NCBI RefSeq assembly: GCF_937616625.2
Contig: NC_065571.1
Coordinates: forward strand, 3,784,501 to 3,848,500
Source of the DNA: Mercurialis annua
Taxonomy: Eukaryota > Streptophyta > Magnoliopsida > Malpighiales > Euphorbiaceae
DNA: 64,000 bases
Reading direction: 5' to 3'
Part shown: positions 59,611 through 64,000 of the stretch, piece after piece
Position numbering within the stretch: position 1 is the stretch's first letter
How the letters are laid out: every line of letters starts with the position of its first letter
Position numbers and translations under genes: made by a program
Notes under the pieces: generated by a model
Database searches by the model: none
The model's input: only the letters and a program-made list of their open reading frames with translations
Told to the model about the DNA's origin: nothing

Positions 59611-60570
59611 GGCTTAATCACAATAAAATGCCAAACGTTTACGCGAGGGGTCAGTTATAGCCAAACGTTTAAAAATCGGCACATATAGCCATTTTTGACT
59701 ATTTATGATTCTTTTATAGCCATTGGTGAATCGAACCGAATTTTATACCAACAAAGCAGCCATGTCATCGCCTAATCATCAAAACGGCGTCGTTTTAATT
59801 CATAAGTGTCATATTTGAACCCAAATCAAACTTGGTTCGATTAAAAACAATTAAATTTTATACTAATCAAATTAAATATGGGTTTTCTCCATTATCTGGG
59901 TCTTCTCCTTCAATGGAGAAGACCCAAATTTTGGGTCTTCTCCATTGAAGGAGAAGACGATCTGTGGTTCTTCCCCTTCAATGGAGAAATCCAGATTTGG
60001 GTCTTCTCCATTGAAGGAGAAGATCCAGATCGGTCTTCTCCATTGAAGGAGAAGACCAGCTATGGGTCTTCTCCATTGAAGAAGACCGAGCTGGGTCTTC
60101 TCCTTCAATGGGGAAGACCCAATTTCTGGGTTTCTCCATTGAAGGAGAAGACCCACAGCTGGGTCTTCTCCTTCAATGGAGAAAGACCAAATCTGTTGGT
60201 CTTTTCCATTGAAGGAGAAGACCAGTGCAAGTCTTCTCCTTTAATGGAGAAGACACAGATTTGTCTTCTCCATTGAAGGAGAAAATGGACAAGACAATTT
60301 TTTTATAATAATTTAATTTTGATTTAATTATTATGTGGTTTAATTTTTTTTTTTGAATCGAGTTTGGTTTAGTTTAAATGTGGTACATATGATTTTAGTT
60401 TAATGTTGGTGATGACATGGCTGCCTTGTTGTCAGTAAAATCCGGTTCGATTTACTAATGGCTATAAAAGAAGCAGAGATAGTAAAAAATGGCTATATGT
60501 GCCGATTTTTAAACGTTTGACTATAACTGACCTCTCACGAATACGTTTGGCATTTTATTGTGATTCAACC
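59611..60570. mobile_element. Inverted-repeat element (Mutator-like termini) carrying a palindromic array, 960 bp
   Basis: The ends GGCTTAATCACAATAAAATG and its near-reverse complement open arms of about 150 bp that include AAACGTTTAAAAATCGGCAC. The termini match the Mutator-like family at 7,978, 13,297 and 52,278, but no 9-bp duplication is visible. Between the arms lies the array at 59,885-60,285. Confidence 0.75.
59885..60285. repeat. Array of 12 palindromic units (TTCTCCATTGAAGGAGAA)
   Basis: Units of about 32 bp contain a palindrome TTCTCC-ATTGAA-GGAGAA or its inverse form, usually within GGTCTTC/GAAGACC. Short variable joins separate them. Twelve units can be counted, in both orientations. 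Both strands stay open for 90-130 codons with repeats such as FNGED and SIEGED, but this follows from the repeat and is not evidence for a protein. Confidence 0.85.
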
Positions 60571-60612
60571 TGAAACTCGTCATATTCTTTTATATATAGT
60601 GATATATCTGTG

Positions 60613-60708
60613 CAATTCCTTTTAGGATTAGGAATTTAACACATAATGATAGTTGTTGCACAATTCCTTTTAGGATTAGAAATTTAATATATAATGATAG
60701 CTACTGCG
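60613..60708. repeat. 48-bp tandem duplication
   Basis: CAATTCCTTTTAGGATTAG begins at 60,613 and again at 60,661. The two copies are about 85% identical. Confidence 0.7.
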
Positions 60709-60867
60709 ATAATTATTTTTAATATGTTTTCTTTATGGATTAGGAATGTCATCTTTTCTATTTGTTAAGTATAAATATTCTTATATGTCACAATTAGGAA
60801 TATCAACTTGAATAAAATATGTAGAGGGTAATAGAAGTGTTCCCCCGCGAATACACTTTTATATTTA

Positions 60868-61430
60868 CTAGTTTCGCATTACGTGCTATGCATGTGGCTC
60901 GTAACGTAACTTGTCAATGTATATATTAATAAATCTATTATAATTATATCAATTTTTTAGTTATAATTAATATTAAATTAGTTAAGAATTTTTGTAAAAG
61001 TAAATATAATATGTTCGGTTATGAAATTTTTTTCCATACTGAATTTATTCTTTTTTTGATTTTATAATAATTATAATTAAATAATTAATTTTATTTTATT
61101 AATAATATCTTTAAAAATAACAAGATAAAAATTTAAATAATAATATATTGACCAAATACAGTATTTTAATTTTGTAGTTAAATCAAATTAAAAGATAGGT
61201 ATTCCTACTAATTTGGAGACAATTTTGTTATTTTTACATACTAAAAATTAAATTGTAGATAATTTAGCTACCTATTCTAATTAGGACTTTAATTATAATA
61301 GTGATTAATTAAATAACTAATTAGTTAATGACTATAAAACCTTTATTTAGTAATAGATTGAAAAGGATTATTCAGTAAATTTGCCCGTCCCCCCCCATCC
61401 GTGCTTTTATATATAGTATAAATATAGATT
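60868..61430. repeat. Second copy of the CTAGTTT...TTTTATATATAGT repeat
   Basis: The edges are shared with the outer repeat at 59,272. The interior is AT-rich with no coding frame. The class is unclear; a Helitron-like or other non-autonomous element is possible. Confidence 0.4.
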
Positions 61431-61685
61431 ATAGATAGATATATATACAATAATCTACCAAAAGCATATCTTTAGAAAAATAAAAATAAAAAAAATCATA
61501 TTTCTATATATCAAAAAAAAAAATAAAACAAATATATTTTTGCAAATAGTTTGAGGAAACCATAAAGAGCTATATAAAAGTAACGCGGGGGCCTCATTTT
61601 CGGGCTAATGAGCCATTTTCATTCCCCACTATTTCTGTCGTCTGACTTAAATGGCAGGCCCGACAATTCACAAAGATTAATGTCT

Positions 61686-61742
61686 AAGCCCATTTGATGG
61701 GCTATCCAGCCCAGATAATTAGACTATGGAAACGACGTCGTT
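61686..61742 (+). promoter_or_regulatory. Prefoldin subunit 3 promoter with Site II and ACGT motifs
   Basis: AAGCCCA (61,686-61,692), TGGGCT (61,698-61,703) and AGCCCA (61,708-61,713) are Site II elements. ACGACGTCGT (about 61,733-61,742) is a palindromic bZIP-type motif. The start codon is about 170 bp downstream. This is typical of housekeeping and growth-linked plant genes. Confidence 0.6.
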
Positions 61743-61910
61743 ACCACCGGGCACAAAATAGCACACCACTGTTTTTGCTGCTCCAGAAGAACTGTAGAAG
61801 AAGAAGAAGAAGAACAAAGTCTCCTCAGTCCCTAAACACTCTACCCAGAAACTAAAAAGAGAAAAAAACTCAATTACTTTATTTAATTATTTAATTAAAG
61901 ATTGACGAAA

Positions 61911-62804
61911 ATGTCCTCATCGTCAACAACAGAAACGGAGAGAAGAGGAATACCGGGAGCTCAATTTGTAGAAGATGTACAAGTTTATCTCAATAATTCT
62001 GGCTTTGATGTCAACTCTGCCCTTTCATTTCTCCAAGAAAGGTTTTGTTTTTTGTTCTTAATCTAGTTCAGTTTTTAGTCTTAAAAGATTCTTTAATTAA
62101 AGATTTTTTAACTCTAATTTTAAATTTTATTTGTCGCAGGCTTCAGCAGTATAAGCTGGTTGAGATGAAACTTCTTGCTCAACAGAGGGATCTTCAGGTA
62201 CTTTTTTTTTAATTTACTTTTTTTAATTTTTAGCTATTGTTAAGTAATGTTTAATGTGATTGTTTTAATTGGTTAATTTGGGGGACTAAAAACTTATATA
62301 TTGATGCTATGCTAGTAGGTATGGAATTCAAATTCAATTGTGAGTTTGTTTTAAAAAATTCTATGACTGTTATATGCACTTAACTTCTAGGTTTATTGTA
62401 TTCAGCCTCACCGACTCGAGGCTTTATTTTAGACATTAGTGTAAATCTAATATCTCTTTGGCAAGAGTAAGCAAATATAATTTGCCCATTTATAAATGTT
62501 CAATGTTACTGTATTGTAATTTGATTGGTTCTACTTTTTGAATCTCTACATGCTTGTTTTTTGTTTCAATTATCTTAATTCGAACAATGGGAACTATATT
62601 ATTTGGATTGAAGCCGGACCTGAAAGGTTAAAGTGGGTCATGATGCGGAGATGAAATTTTGTTTAAAGTCCATCTTACTTTTGTAGTTTACTAATCATTT
62701 TGAAAACTCTCTTTTCTTATTGTGGGTGTCAGGCAAAGATACCTGATATTGAGAAGTGCTTAGATATTGTTGCCACTTTACAGGATAAGAAGGGCACCGG
62801 TGAG
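61911..62804 (+). CDS. PFD3: Prefoldin subunit 3, N-terminal 87 residues (partial)
   Basis: Three exons in phase (61911-62041, 62140-62197, 62733-62804) encode the N-terminal 87 residues. The family-specific stretch [14 protein letters not shown], the helix [19 protein letters not shown] and [16 protein letters not shown] match plant prefoldin subunit 3 (VBP1-like, an alpha-type subunit). Prefoldin is a cytosolic hexamer that passes unfolded actin and tubulin to the CCT chaperonin. The visible part is the first strand of the coiled coil. The next exon, expected to continue with an LLADFEV-like segment, is not found up to 64,000, so intron 3 is at least 1.2 kb and the C-terminal half lies outside. 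Confidence 0.92.
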
Positions 62805-64000
62805 GTTCGTTTTTTGCATATCCATATTTTTATGTTACCTGTAGCTTTGTTGCATGATCTATTTTACGTCTATATTGTTAGTATAATATGACTATTCCTT
62901 TATAGGCTGAAGCATGGCGGTGTAGCCATGGCACTTTTATACTTGGGTGGAAAATTGTTTAATAGGACAGCGAGTAGAGAATAAACACTAGAGACTTAAA
63001 TACGTGATCATAAGTCATGCTCTCATTGATAGATGCATGGATGGATTCCCAAACATAACTTAATTAATTAAAGCTGTTAACAAAAGCTTCTTGTTTGTTG
63101 TTTACTGTATTGTGCTTAGTGTTGTGCAAGAACATTGTTTTTCTGTCCATGATCTGATAATTTTGGTCTTGCTGTCGGTTGCATGTTATCCAGGATTAAT
63201 ATTTTTGTCAGTTTATTGTTTGCTCCTCATAAATGTTGAATTTTATTTCCCTTTTATACGGAGCTTTTTATGTGAGCTTGTGTCCATCGATTCCTTATGT
63301 AGGGAACAAAAAGTAAAAGAAGAAGTACTACTGTTTTTTAATTGGATGTTCCTTATAGATTTTTTCATTTTTCAGAAATAAGTTACCTTTATTATGTTGG
63401 GCTTGCTTAGAGTAAATACCTTCAAGGCTTCAACTTCTTTATCTTGCTGTTTGCACTATATTAGTTAGAAATTAGAATGTATACCCAACAATTTTTTGCA
63501 GTCCTTCAATCATCACCAATTTAAAAAAAATGGTGCAACCTCCTCATGTTTGAAGCCAAGAGATATTGAAAATCTCTCCTTTTTATCTCTACGTGCAGTC
63601 AAGGGACAAATGATATTCTGGAACATTTTGCTGTCTAACCACTAACTTCATTTTTTAAAATTTCTGCTTTATTAAATAGTGTTCCTGTTTGAAGCTCTCA
63701 ATAGGAAAAACTTATGGTTTCTTTTTATTAGACTATTCAAAATATTCTAATTTAAGAGCTATAAATCCTAAGCAGACCAGTTTTTTCTTGGTCGTAGTCT
63801 TTGTTTGCTGGATATCAACATTGTATATTTATCCAAAGGCTGCCCTTATGAACTCTATATTAGTTATCCTTATATGCACTTCTTTTCCTGATATGCACAA
63901 TATGTTGAAAGATTTCCTCACATTACGCAACTTCTTCATATGTTAAGTGAAAACGGATGAAATTACTTATTGATGTCTCTGATTCAGTTGCTTACTAAAG
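62805..64000 (+). other. Third intron of PFD3, running off the window
   Basis: It begins with donor GAG|GTTCGT. T-rich sequence without exon-like frames continues to the end. The open frames here (for example 63,091-63,381) are hydrophobic and have no family likeness. Confidence 0.55.

Larger units (their letters stand above)
59272..60600. repeat. Outer AT-rich repeat split by a later insertion
   Basis: The left edge CTAGTTTTTTCGGCCACGTGCTACGCACGTT resembles the sequence at 60,868-60,905 (CTAGTTTCGCATTACGTGCTATGCATGT). Both stretches end in TTTTATATATAGT (60,589-60,601 and 61,406-61,418). They look like two copies of one element. The left copy is interrupted by the inverted-repeat element 59,611-60,570. 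Confidence 0.45.

Noticed and set aside
59878..60276. 132-codon and 94-codon frames on opposite strands
   Set aside because: Both result from the palindromic 32-bp repeat lacking stop codons. No start context, family or host transcript signal is visible.
59885..60285. CRISPR-like look of a repeat array with short variable joins
   Set aside because: This is a plant nuclear region. Units are imperfect, present in both orientations and not separated by uniform unique spacers, and no cas genes occur.
63091..63381. 96-codon hydrophobic frame within the PFD3 intron
   Set aside because: It is T-rich intron sequence. There is no signal peptide logic, no homology and no splice context.

Overview
The window is nuclear DNA of a flowering plant, most likely a eudicot. 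The support is AT-rich intergenic sequence, GT-AG introns, plant-only protein families, Site II and telo-box promoter motifs, and a dense population of plant transposons. I cannot name the species from sequence alone. All gene models come from reading frames and splice sites only.

Gene-bearing left part (1-27,500). The 3' end of a plant-specific membrane protein gene (SPOT1/At5g58100-like, + strand) runs to 3,322. A small non-coding locus on the - strand (about 4,090-4,850) carries a C/D-box snoRNA that I predict guides 2'-O-methylation of 18S rRNA C38. Then come an intronless calcium-binding protein CP1-like gene (6,362-6,877, +), the GINS subunit SLD5 gene (8,905-12,300, -), a four-exon gene for a small tail-anchored protein with a KASH-like C-terminus (18,519-19,635, +), and an atypical bHLH gene of the bHLH147/148/149 type (26,755-27,411, +).

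The centre (30,086-42,168) is one complete, young Ty3/gypsy element of the Tat type on the - strand. It has two 762-bp LTRs that differ at about six sites, a perfect CTAAG target duplication and an unbroken 2,008-residue Gag-PR-RT-RH-aRH-INT polyprotein. A second, spliced gene lies on the opposite strand and converges on the polyprotein gene. An 18-bp minisatellite and a perfect hairpin lie between the two gene ends. The LTR TATA box sits in the loop of a perfect 18-bp inverted repeat.

The right part (42,174-61,600) is a gene-poor, very AT-rich stretch of short transposons and decayed repeats. It ends at the 5' part of the prefoldin subunit 3 gene (61,911 to beyond the window, +).

A theme of the window is inverted-repeat transposons with 9-bp target duplications (Mutator-like). 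Several have termini close to GGCTTAAT. One is nested in another (13,297-14,843 within 12,717-15,239). One is loaded with a 12-unit palindromic array (59,611-60,570). One (15,738-18,394) has landed in the promoter of the KASH-like gene, separating Site II elements from the transcription unit. Stowaway-type elements, tRNA-derived SINEs and a G-box-bearing palindromic element are also present.
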